Origin: Vibrio sp. SNU_ST1
GTDB taxonomy: Bacteria; Pseudomonadota; Gammaproteobacteria; Enterobacterales; Vibrionaceae
DNA: 64,000 nucleotides
NCBI RefSeq assembly: GCF_030563405.1
Contig: NZ_CP130749.1
Location: 62,001 to 126,000, forward strand
Direction of reading: 5' to 3'
Positions 18,445 to 25,989 of this stretch are shown here, piece by piece; within the stretch, counting starts at the first letter, position 1, and each line of letters starts with the position of its first letter. The notes below the pieces were generated by a model that saw only the letters and a program-made list of their open reading frames with translations, was not told where the DNA came from and searched no databases. Both the position numbers and the translations under genes were made by a program.

Positions 18445-19455
18445 CTAACGACTAGGTCGAGTTAAATGTGGATAGCCAGAGTTAATCAGTGCTTTTTCCA
18501 TCGTATCGAGAACTCGAGAGGTTATCTCTGAGTTTAGGATATCCGATTCAGTTTTTCCTTGAAGGACTAACTCTGAAAAATGGTCGATTTCAAACTCGAA
18601 TCCATTCCCTGTCACTCGGTAGTTAATAGTCGACTTGTTGCCTTGATGTTCAATCTCAATAAAGGCCGGATTCCACCATTTTTCGTGAATGGTGATCTTG
18701 GTATCAGGCCCACTCAAGTGTGCTGATCGGGGAAGGTTCTGCACCGTTGATGCCGATATTTTTCCGTTCATATCACCAGAGAATGTAAAGCATGCATCGG
18801 TATCAACATTCGCCCCCTCATAAAGACACGACATCTTTACCTGAGGTTTTGAAGGGGTCACACCCAGTGTTCTGCACAGATCGTAAAAGAACCAAAGCCC
18901 ATAGACCCCAACATCAAGCGTTGCTCCGCCTGACAAATCCGGATTGAAGATAAACAAATCGGGCTCATAGTCGTGATGGTTACCAAAGCTGGCTTCGATG
19001 GAATCTATCTGAATGTTGTTGTCGATCAAGAATGATTGGAGCTCACGATACGCGGGAAACACCACTGTTTTCATTGCTTCTAGCAACATCACACCATTTT
19101 GATTTGCGAGAGCTTTCATCTCCAGCCAATCACCAAGATTGGTGAAAGCTGGCTTCTCGACCAATACGTGCTTATTGTTCTTTAGAAATAGTTCGGCTAA
19201 AGGCTTGTGGTAAGGATGAACCGTAGCGATGTAAACCGCTTCAACACTTGGGTCATGCGCCATTTTTTCATAAGAGCCGTAAGCCTTGTGGCAACCAAAC
19301 TTGTTGGCGAACGTCGCTGCGCGGGAGTGATCTCTTGCGGCAACGGCATACAGCTCACCACGCAGGCAGTGCTCTGTGACAGCTGTTGCGAATCGATTGG
19401 CGATATTGCCTAGCCCTGCGATACCCCATTTAATTTTACGTTGCGTGTCGCTCAT
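18445..19455 (-). CDS. Gfo/Idh/MocA-family NAD(P)-dependent oxidoreductase
   Basis: A 336-residue cytoplasmic dehydrogenase. The N-terminal Rossmann motif is GIAGLGNIANRFA, and the EKPAF motif marks the catalytic-lysine region of the family. A C-terminal beta-sheet domain follows. Sugars or inositol-like compounds are usual substrates, but none can be assigned. I set the start at ATG 19455, which has GGAG upstream; the frame stays open to 19509. It leads the operon with the SgrR gene. Confidence 0.85.
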   Translation of the reverse strand: MSDTQRKIKWGIAGLGNIANRFATAVTEHCLRGELYAVAARDHSRAATFANKFGCHKAYGSYEKMAHDPSVEAVYIATVHPYHKPLAELFLKNNKHVLVEKPAFTNLGDWLEMKALANQNGVMLLEAMKTVVFPAYRELQSFLIDNNIQIDSIEASFGNHHDYEPDLFIFNPDLSGGATLDVGVYGLWFFYDLCRTLGVTPSKPQVKMSCLYEGANVDTDACFTFSGDMNGKISASTVQNLPRSAHLSGPDTKITIHEKWWNPAFIEIEHQGNKSTINYRVTGNGFEFEIDHFSELVLQGKTESDILNSEITSRVLDTMEKALINSGYPHLTRPSR

Positions 19456-19507
19456 CAGTTGCTCCAAATCGTTGTTTTGTATCAGTGTACTTAGAGACGC
19501 GACATAC

Positions 19508-19543
19508 AAATAGAGAACAGATTTCTCAACCTGTTCTCTATTT
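19508..19543 (-). terminator. terminator downstream of mmuM
   Basis: A perfect 13-bp stem, AAATAGAGAACAG (19508-19520) with CTGTTCTCTATTT (19531-19543). It lies between mmuM and the Gfo/Idh gene, both on the minus strand. The T-run on the minus strand is short. Confidence 0.7.
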
Positions 19544-19568
19544 ATTTTATTCTAGTTGAAGATCTGGA

Positions 19569-20468
19569 TCAGCTCTGTGTGGAGCGTTTCCAATCGGCTA
19601 GGGCTTGAATGTGTTTTGGTCCAATACCGCAACAACCACCGATAATATTCGCTCCCAGCGTGTGCCAGCGTTTTGCGTAAACTAAATAACCTTGGCCATC
19701 CAGTTCACGTATCTCTTGAAGCATGTCATTAGCTTCATGTTCGCTGCTGATAGGTGCAAAGTTGTTGGCGTAGACACCAATTTCTAAATCACTACCTAGT
19801 TCACCAATCACTTTCTTAGTATCGATAATGGCTTGATCCATCACTTCAGGCACTGAGCAGTTAAACATTATGCCTGTCGCGTTTGATTGGCAGGCAAGTT
19901 TGATGGCGTCTGTTACGCTTTCGCCAGAACGAATATTGGCAGAGTCGCCTTTGGTGTCTTCCAAACTGAATGCGTAGTAACAAGGTTTATCTGACAGCTT
20001 AAGAACCGCATGAATGGATTCGAATTCTTGCAGGCTACAGATGGTTTCTGCTATCCAAAGGTCGATGTTCGGGTCTTGGGCATCGTAAAGCGTTTGAATG
20101 ATTGGCGCTGCCTCTTCAACCTTAAACAAGTCTGGTCGGTAGCTGCCAAATGGTGGTGGAATCGCGCCCGCCACTTTCACGGTGTGAGAAGCATTGTCAG
20201 CAACTGCTTTAGCTAGCTCACCAGATAGCGCTGCGAGCTCAAAACCTCGTTGCTCGAACAGCTCTTCACCCAAATGAAAAGGCACACACGCGTAGCTATT
20301 GGTGATCAGGATTTCAGCACCTGCATCGACAAAGTTTTGATGAGCTTGGCTAACAAAGTCGGGTGCTTCAATCAGCGCTTGAGCACTCCAAAGCGGTTGA
20401 GAAAATGGCGCGCCGATTTCTTTGAGTTCTCGGCCCATGCCACCATCAAGTATGGTTAGTGTTTTCAT
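19569..20468 (-). CDS. mmuM: homocysteine S-methyltransferase
   Basis: A 299-residue enzyme that methylates homocysteine to methionine with S-methylmethionine or a similar donor. The N-terminal LDGGMGREL and the zinc cysteines (NCS near 205 and GGCCG near 280) match the family. ATG 20468 is preferred over TTG 20474. The neighbouring mmuP transporter is absent. It borders the integrase gene and probably marks the left backbone edge of the integron. Confidence 0.9.
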   Translation of the reverse strand: MKTLTILDGGMGRELKEIGAPFSQPLWSAQALIEAPDFVSQAHQNFVDAGAEILITNSYACVPFHLGEELFEQRGFELAALSGELAKAVADNASHTVKVAGAIPPPFGSYRPDLFKVEEAAPIIQTLYDAQDPNIDLWIAETICSLQEFESIHAVLKLSDKPCYYAFSLEDTKGDSANIRSGESVTDAIKLACQSNATGIMFNCSVPEVMDQAIIDTKKVIGELGSDLEIGVYANNFAPISSEHEANDMLQEIRELDGQGYLVYAKRWHTLGANIIGGCCGIGPKHIQALADWKRSTQS

Positions 20469-20576
20469 ATTCAATACTATCTAAACAATTGCTGAAGTTC
20501 TGCCGCCACCATATCAGACAATTTTCTCAGACAGAAGCCATCAAGACAAGGTTCAGCTATCGATGAGGGAGTTTCG

Positions 20577-21533
20577 TTATAGGCCGTCTAGCGGGCTGAT
20601 CGTGCCACTAAAGTGTTGCCCAATAACGTGAGTGTATATTTGAGTTGTCTTAACATCACTGTGCCCCAGTAGCTCTTGAACGGTTCTGATATCGGATCCT
20701 GACTTTAGAAGTTGCGTAGCAAAACTGTGCCTGAAAGTATGACAACTAACTCGCTTGTGGCGCAATTTATTAAAGCTAGTCGCTTTCTTCAGCGTTTTTC
20801 GGAGTACCGAATCATGCAGGTGGTGTCGGCATACGATCCCCGACTCTGGGTGTTGAGTGACGGATTTTGATGGGAATAGATACATCCAAGCAAGCTGCCG
20901 ATAGGCACTAGGGTACTTTTTACCTAATCGATGAGGTAATGATGGCCCAAACCCATTTAAGTTATCTTTAGCAAGCTGCTCAGCAACTTGTGAAATTTTG
21001 TCTTGAATAGCCTCAGTGAGTGAAAAGCTTAAAATTGTTACTCGATCTTTATTTCCTTTGCCATCGTGGACAGTGATAGAACCTTGTTTTAGATCTATAT
21101 CTTGCACTCGAAGTCTCAGGCATTCCGATACTCTCAAACCTGAACCATATAACAAGCGGAAAAACAGTTGATATTTAGGATCTATTGCATTGATCACTGA
21201 AATAGACTCGGCATGATTGAGTACGCTAGGTATTTTTCGAGACCGAGTCGCATAGCTGAACCCTAAATCTCCTAGTGGCTGTTTGATAAATTGATTGTAT
21301 AAATAGGCTAGGGCATTGAGCGCTACCTTTTGAGTATTGATGGCTACTTTTTGTTGATTAGCTAAATGAGAAAGAAAGGAAACAACTTCAGTTGCATGCA
21401 TCTGTTCAGGGTGTTTCATTTTATGAAAATGAATGTAGTATTTAATCCAATAACAGTAGGCTTTGATTGTCCTGCGACTATAGCCCCGCATCGTCATATG
21501 TTCGCAAATTTCCTGCATGAATTGACTCGCCAT
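20577..21533 (-). CDS. intI: integron integrase
   Basis: A 318-residue tyrosine recombinase. Catalytic residues are R134 (YGSGLRVSE), K162 region (GKGNKDR), H265 and R268 (CHTFRHSFATQLL), H291 (LLGHSDVKTTQ) and Y300. The stretch 190-235 is the extra segment that separates IntI from other XerC-like proteins. It recombines attI with attC sites. ATG 21533 has an excellent RBS (GGAGGGGG); the longer frame from 21563 is unlikely. A LexA box lies 19 bp upstream. All catalytic residues are intact, so it should be active. It resembles IntIA of vibrios. Confidence 0.95.
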   Translation of the reverse strand: MASQFMQEICEHMTMRGYSRRTIKAYCYWIKYYIHFHKMKHPEQMHATEVVSFLSHLANQQKVAINTQKVALNALAYLYNQFIKQPLGDLGFSYATRSRKIPSVLNHAESISVINAIDPKYQLFFRLLYGSGLRVSECLRLRVQDIDLKQGSITVHDGKGNKDRVTILSFSLTEAIQDKISQVAEQLAKDNLNGFGPSLPHRLGKKYPSAYRQLAWMYLFPSKSVTQHPESGIVCRHHLHDSVLRKTLKKATSFNKLRHKRVSCHTFRHSFATQLLKSGSDIRTVQELLGHSDVKTTQIYTHVIGQHFSGTISPLDGL

Positions 21534-21551
21534 ATATCCCCCTCCAAAAGA

Positions 21552-21567
21552 CTGTACACACAAACAG
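21552..21567 (-). promoter_or_regulatory. LexA (SOS) box of intI
   Basis: CTGTACACACAAACAG fits the LexA consensus CTGT-N8-ACAG exactly and lies 19 bp before the intI start codon. Integron integrases of vibrios are known to be SOS-regulated through such a box. Confidence 0.88.
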
Positions 21568-21589
21568 TTTATTGCTTGTTGAATAATTA

Positions 21590-21856
21590 ATGACTTAAAA
21601 AAGAGTGGTTTTTAACTCTGAATGAGCACGAATTGAATAGTAAATTGATATTAAGTTGTTGATTTACATTGGCATTTGCGGATGGTTAAGAATGATAACG
21701 AGCGTTACATCGGCGGCAATATGTGCTTGCACGTTTTCACACTGAATGTTGAGACCCGATTTTATATTAAATGCATAGCATTCAGTTGGTTATAAGCAAC
21801 CTTTTTGATATATTAAGCGGATGAATTCGTGCTTGCACGATATTAAAATGTTATAC
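21590..21856. other. attI region of the integron
   Basis: Non-coding stretch between intI and the first cassette. The cassette joins at the core GTTATAC (21850-21856). An 11-bp direct repeat, GTGCTTGCACG, occurs at 21723-21733 and 21829-21839; the second copy extends to a palindrome. Such repeats can be accessory integrase sites. A cassette promoter is expected here but I cannot place it. Confidence 0.7.
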
Positions 21857-21870
21857 ATCAAGGAGTCGTT

Positions 21871-22255
21871 ATGAGCCGTGTTCTAGTTCCGAGTACAAGT
21901 CCCTATGCTTCTAAATTAGGTTTTTCTCGAGCAGTTAAAGTTGGTAATTTTATTTCTGTTGGAGGTACCGCCCCTATTGATGACAATGGAAATACAGTTG
22001 GTGTTAATGATGCTTCAGCTCAAGCAAGACAATGTATAAAAACTATTGAGATTGCGCTTAAAGAGGCCGGTGCCACACTCAATGATGTTGTTCGAACTCG
22101 TATGCTACTTACTAATATTGATAACTGGAAAGAGGTCGCTGAGGTGAGAGTATTTCAAAGATATTCTTCCTGTCGATACAGTCATGGAGGTAAGCAAATT
22201 TATTAACCCAGAGTGGCTAATCGAAATAGAAGTTGATGCAGTAGTGCAATCTTGA
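21871..22255 (+). pseudogene. RidA-family enamine deaminase-like cassette gene, frameshifted
   Basis: The first 92 codons encode a RidA (YjgF/YER057c) domain ending in VAEV. At about 22145 the frame is lost. Another frame then continues the family's C-terminal part (EYFKDILPVDTVMEV, then INPEWLIEIEVDAVV) to a stop at 22253-22255. Homologues carry HG between these halves, so a deletion of about five bases is the simplest cause. A sequencing error is possible. RidA proteins hydrolyse reactive enamines. AAGGAG precedes ATG 21871. First cassette of the array. Confidence 0.82.
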
Positions 22256-22256
22256 T

Positions 22257-22356
22257 GTATAACAAGCCACTCAAGCAGGACAAATAACAGTTGGTTTTGT
22301 TCGCTTCGCTCTCTATTATAACCAACTATCATTTGCCTCTTAGTGGGGCGTTATAC
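22257..22356 (+). repeat. attC1
   Basis: 5' core GTATAAC (22257-22263) and 3' core GTTATAC (22350-22356). The 5' core is the exact reverse complement of the GTTATAC that opens this cassette at 21850. Imperfect palindromic interior; resembles attC2. Confidence 0.88.
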
Positions 22357-22371
22357 GGTTAAGGAGTATTC

Positions 22372-22719
22372 ATGATACCTATCATTATCAGTTTTGATTG
22401 CACAGATTATGATCCAATAGATTCATGGGTATTTCATGACCCAAGGCGTGTTGATTTTTGGGTAAACTTTGTTATTGGTCCTGATCAAAAAGGCGGAGAC
22501 AGTTTTCAGTTGAATGTTTTAACAACTAAAATGGCTCAGTCTAAAAAACCGATAGCTAATACCATTATGTTAGATAGTTACAGTTGGAATGCTGTTCTTC
22601 TAAAAGTTAACGAAATTCTTAAGCAGTGCAGTGGTGAAAACTGGGATGTGGTTAGCTCCAAATTATCTAAACATATGGCTTGGGAGTTTGAGGACTATAA
22701 AGTGTATAAACCGATATGA
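22372..22719 (+). CDS. Imm8-like immunity protein, integron cassette
   Basis: A 115-residue soluble protein. The pattern FVIGPDQKGGDSFQLNVLTT, then a central hydrophobic strand and the ending CSGENWDVVSSKLSKHMAWEFEDY, matches the Imm8 family of immunity proteins to polymorphic toxins. No toxin gene is beside it, so it would be an orphan immunity gene giving protection against toxins from other cells. ATG 22372 follows AAGGAG. The family call rests on remembered pattern only. Confidence 0.65.
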   Translation: MIPIIISFDCTDYDPIDSWVFHDPRRVDFWVNFVIGPDQKGGDSFQLNVLTTKMAQSKKPIANTIMLDSYSWNAVLLKVNEILKQCSGENWDVVSSKLSKHMAWEFEDYKVYKPI

Positions 22720-22724
22720 AAACC

Positions 22725-22826
22725 GTATAACAAGTCAATTTAAACGGAACTAAAACAGTTGGCTAGGTTCCGCTTCGCTCCACATTATAGCCAACCATTT
22801 TAGTCCGCTTAATGTGGGCGTTAAAT
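22725..22826 (+). repeat. attC2
   Basis: 5' core GTATAAC (22725-22731) pairs with GTTATAC that opens this cassette (22350). The 3' core is GTTAAAT (22820-22826). Interior shares the GCTTCGCTC segment with attC1. Confidence 0.88.
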
Positions 22827-22841
22827 GTCTAGGTGGAAATA

Positions 22842-23567
22842 ATGGCATATAGAGATACGTTGAATATTCCCGAAGATAAGTTAGACCGGGAGATTTTTAG
22901 GATTATGCCCATTGACAGGCTATTAGAGATTTTTACAGATAATAAGTTAACTCTTGTTAAGCCAAAGCTATGGGATGACCCTTTTGAGAATATGCTGCTA
23001 AACGGTTTCGCTAAAACCAGTGAAGGTGAACTCGTAGATTTTGTGCCTATGAGGGAATCTGTTTATGGACAATGCTGGACTTTGCATAGTGAAACAGACG
23101 CAATGTGGAGAATATATTCCCATGATAAGCAAGGTGCAAAAGTTAAAACGACAATTCGTAAACTGTTAGAAGCATTGCAATCGAAAAGTGGTCAATACGC
23201 TCGTATTCAATGCTTTATTGGTGAAGTGCAGTACGCTAAAACTCAAAAAGCACTTGTTGAAACTCTTCAGAATATAGACCTTTTTAATACAAGTGGTTCT
23301 GGTACACCTGAATCATTAATGCACAAAAGGAATGAGTTTAACCATGAGCGAGAGGTTCGCTTAATCTATACTGGTGGAGGTAAGTTAGACATCCATCAAT
23401 TTAGTATCGACCCGCATGAACTCTTTGATGAAATTGTATTCGATCCAAGGATAAATGATCACTTGTTTGATGCTTATAAAACAGCACTTGAAGCAAAAAA
23501 TTTTAAAAAGTCCATTCGAAAGTCTGTAATGTATAAGCCTCCTAAAGCGCTGATGGTCAACATTTAA
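22842..23567 (+). CDS. DUF2971 family protein, integron cassette
   Basis: A 241-residue soluble protein with DUF2971 marks: FRIMPIDRLLEIFTDNKLTL, the PKLWDDPFENMLL segment, a YGQCWTLHSETDAMWRIY block and EFNHEREVRLIY near residue 175. The biochemical role of the family is unknown, but members are frequent on mobile elements. ATG 22842 has AGGTGG upstream; GTG 22833 is an alternative. The stop codon lies inside attC3. Confidence 0.8.
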   Translation: MAYRDTLNIPEDKLDREIFRIMPIDRLLEIFTDNKLTLVKPKLWDDPFENMLLNGFAKTSEGELVDFVPMRESVYGQCWTLHSETDAMWRIYSHDKQGAKVKTTIRKLLEALQSKSGQYARIQCFIGEVQYAKTQKALVETLQNIDLFNTSGSGTPESLMHKRNEFNHEREVRLIYTGGGKLDIHQFSIDPHELFDEIVFDPRINDHLFDAYKTALEAKNFKKSIRKSVMYKPPKALMVNI

Positions 23568-23686
23568 CAAACAATTCAAGCAGATTCGCACCGCTCGGCA
23601 TTTTTAGTCTGTATCAGCTTAAGTGATTACGGCACAATGTTTAAGGTAGGTGGTAGCGTTGCTCACTACTTAATTGGGCGTTATAT
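23562..23686 (+). repeat. attC3
   Basis: 5' core ATTTAAC (23562-23568) is the reverse complement of GTTAAAT that opens this cassette. 3' core GTTATAT (23680-23686). Belongs with attC4 and attC5 to a second attC family, with GCGTTGCTCAC before the 3' end. Confidence 0.88.
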
Positions 23687-23701
23687 TTGTAGGAGAGTGC
23701 A

Positions 23702-24430
23702 GTGCACGAAATTGAAACTTTAGTCCTTTTGGATGAAGAAAGTCCGTTGATGAAAAACGATGGAATCAGAGTAGAAGAGGGAATCGTTGTTTCTTACTCT
23801 AATGATTTAGAGCGATATATTGTCTCTGTAGGAAAGGCGCTATCTTCTTTGTCCTCATCACTAGATAAGGCTTTACTTACCTTATCATTACTTGAATATC
23901 AGCACTTAGAGCAAATCACTTATGGCAACGATCAGGAAAAGAGTGCTTATATAGAGTTATTAATTGAAAATAGCATAATTCGTGTTCAGTCCATCTATGA
24001 TCGTGTGCTAATTTTTACAAATCGCCTATTAGATTTGGGAATGAGTAATGAGTCTATTGGGCATAATGCCTTGGTCACGAATGACCATGTAAAAGCATAT
24101 GGGCTAGACACAAAACTCAAAGCAGTTAATAGACTTTGTAATGAATATCGTAATATTAGAAATACTGTAATTCATCATGATCGTTTTAGTGATGAAGAAC
24201 TAGACAGATTAACTATGGTTTTACAAGCTGAAAGCCTATCACAGCGAATTAAAGGGACTGGGGTTATTGACCCTGAGTTGCTCAATCAGGTTACAGAAAA
24301 TTACCTAACCACTAAGCAAGAAGAACTGGTTGACTATTTATCTAAGATTCAAGGTAAAGTATCTGAATTATTAACTGAAGCCGTAAAGATTTACCCACAT
24401 AAGAAAGATCAGCTGAGAAAACAAATATAA
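23702..24430 (+). CDS. HEPN-domain protein, integron cassette
   Basis: A 242-residue, mostly helical protein. RNTVIH (R153, N154, H158) is the Rx4-6H motif of HEPN ribonucleases, set in NEYRNIRNTVIHHDRF, much like the Cthe_2314-type HEPN group. Two long helices precede it and a charged helix follows. HEPN proteins are common in toxin-antitoxin and defence systems. No MNT-type antitoxin is encoded beside it. The GTG start at 23702 follows GGAG. The stop overlaps the attC4 core. Confidence 0.65.
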   Translation: MHEIETLVLLDEESPLMKNDGIRVEEGIVVSYSNDLERYIVSVGKALSSLSSSLDKALLTLSLLEYQHLEQITYGNDQEKSAYIELLIENSIIRVQSIYDRVLIFTNRLLDLGMSNESIGHNALVTNDHVKAYGLDTKLKAVNRLCNEYRNIRNTVIHHDRFSDEELDRLTMVLQAESLSQRIKGTGVIDPELLNQVTENYLTTKQEELVDYLSKIQGKVSELLTEAVKIYPHKKDQLRKQI

Positions 24431-24545
24431 CAAAGCATTTAAGAGTGATTCCCAACGCATGGCATTTTTCATTCCATCTTTGAGTGTGGTGTTTACGGTG
24501 GTATGGTTGGGTTTCGTGGTTGCGTTGCTCACACCTTAATGCGGC
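24425..24545 (+). repeat. attC4, interrupted at its 3' core by an IS
   Basis: 5' core ATATAAC (24425-24431) is the reverse complement of GTTATAT that opens this cassette. The site runs to GCGGC at 24545, then stops. Its last part, GTTATGT, reappears at 25906 beyond the IS. Confidence 0.85.
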
Positions 24546-25905
24546 TACATGGATTCCCCCGGTTGTCAAACATCCGCTAAACTTATTTTGATGGGTTTTG
24601 GACTGCCGCTCTACATTCGGCCTACTTATCGACGATTCGCATACGTCGTGGCTCTGATGACTTGCGCGACTGCGGTGCCTTATTCGTTAGATGACATCTA
24701 GTGTGTCCGCCGCATTAACAGGCTCTCCGCAAGTGGTCTTAACCTATCTCCATCATTAGCGTCTGCAATGACCCGGTGGGTTTAACTCTTTATGCTGCTT
24801 AGTTTTTTACTTAAGCAGCATAGTTTTCGTATTCTGTTTGATTGTGTAAAAGCGACCATATAATTCGTGCGTTCTTCGCGGCAAGTGCCACTATTGCTCG
24901 GTTCATTCCTCTTCGTTCCAGAACGCCTCTGCACCACTGACTTAACTTATCTTGCTTGTCGCCAAGGTTGGCAATTACGGTCCTTGCGCCATGAACTAAT
25001 AGTGTTCGTAAGTATTTATCGCCATGTTTGGTTATCCGACCTAAGCGTGGCTTTCCTCCCGTCGAATATTGTTTTGGTACGAGTCCTAGCCAAGCAGAGA
25101 AATCACGGCTTTTATCAAATTGAGAGCCGTTACCTATCGAAGCAAGTATCGCAGTAGCGGTTTGCGGTCCAATGCCCCGAACTTTCATCACTCGTTGAAC
25201 ATTAGTGCTGACCTTAGCAAAAGAGTCGAAGACTTGTTCAGTATCGGCGATACGTTGATTCAATTCTCCAAGGTGGTGATAAGCATCGGCTATCACCGTT
25301 CTTGCGAGGTGTGGCAGTTCATTTTCTACGTCTTCGAGCATTAAGGGAACCTGTTTCATCAATGAAGAGCGACCAACAGGAATGATTAATCCGAATTCAG
25401 AAAGCAGGGCACGCATGCGATTCATAAGCGCGGTGCGTTCACGAACCCAATGCTCTCTTATTCTATGTACCGATAGGATGGCTTGTTGCTCGGGGGATTT
25501 TATGGGCACAAAGCGAGTCGATGGACGCTGAACAGCTTCGCAGATAGCGACTGCATCATTAAGGTCGTTCTTCCCTTTAGTTCGATAAGGAACCACGTAT
25601 TTAACAGCCATAATGCGGGTGTCGTGACCGAGTTTATTGAGTGTTCTTGCCCAATAATGTGCGCCACCACACGCTTCAACGCCTATACGCATGAGTGGCA
25701 TATTTGCTATTGTAGTCAGTAGTTTAGAGCGGGTTACTGACTTATGAAGTAAGACTTTACCATTTTGGTCTACGGCATGAAGGCTAAAGTGGTTTTTAGC
25801 TAGGTCGATACCGCAGAAATAAGAATAATCAGACATGGTGCCTCCGGTGCAATTAAGTACCACATAAGTGTGGCAGACCCTCGGTAGGGGGAATCCATGT
25901 CATTC
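24546..25905 (-). mobile_element. IS110-family (IS1111-type) insertion sequence inside an attC core
   Basis: A 1360-bp element. Inverted repeats of 14 bp lie at 24547-24560 (ACATGGATTCCCCC) and 25887-25900. They are subterminal: one base lies outside on the left and five (CATTC) on the right, as in the IS1111 subgroup. Removing the element restores an attC ending GCGGC-GTTATGT. No target duplication is seen. IS1111-attC elements are known to insert at exactly this place. The left 55 bp recur at 27203. Confidence 0.82.
24811..25836 (-). CDS. IS110-family transposase (IS1111 type)
   Basis: A 341-residue DEDD transposase. The acidic residues are D11 (CGIDLAKNHF), E54 (IGVEACGG), D91 and D94 (GKNDLNDA). 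The C-terminal Tnp20 domain is visible as VRGIGPQTATAILASIG and FSAWLGLVPKQYSTGG with the conserved serine region. ATG 25836 has a good GGAGG site; the frame itself runs to 25863. The gene is full length and probably active. A hairpin (TATGCTGCTTA arm near 24791) overlaps its stop codon. Confidence 0.93.
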   Translation of the reverse strand: MSDYSYFCGIDLAKNHFSLHAVDQNGKVLLHKSVTRSKLLTTIANMPLMRIGVEACGGAHYWARTLNKLGHDTRIMAVKYVVPYRTKGKNDLNDAVAICEAVQRPSTRFVPIKSPEQQAILSVHRIREHWVRERTALMNRMRALLSEFGLIIPVGRSSLMKQVPLMLEDVENELPHLARTVIADAYHHLGELNQRIADTEQVFDSFAKVSTNVQRVMKVRGIGPQTATAILASIGNGSQFDKSRDFSAWLGLVPKQYSTGGKPRLGRITKHGDKYLRTLLVHGARTVIANLGDKQDKLSQWCRGVLERRGMNRAIVALAAKNARIIWSLLHNQTEYENYAA

Positions 25906-25989
25906 GTTATGTAATTTGTCAGCTCAGCCTGCTTTAAGGCATTGTTCTAACATGATATTCTTTCCCTTTATATTGTTGTGGTTAAGGTT

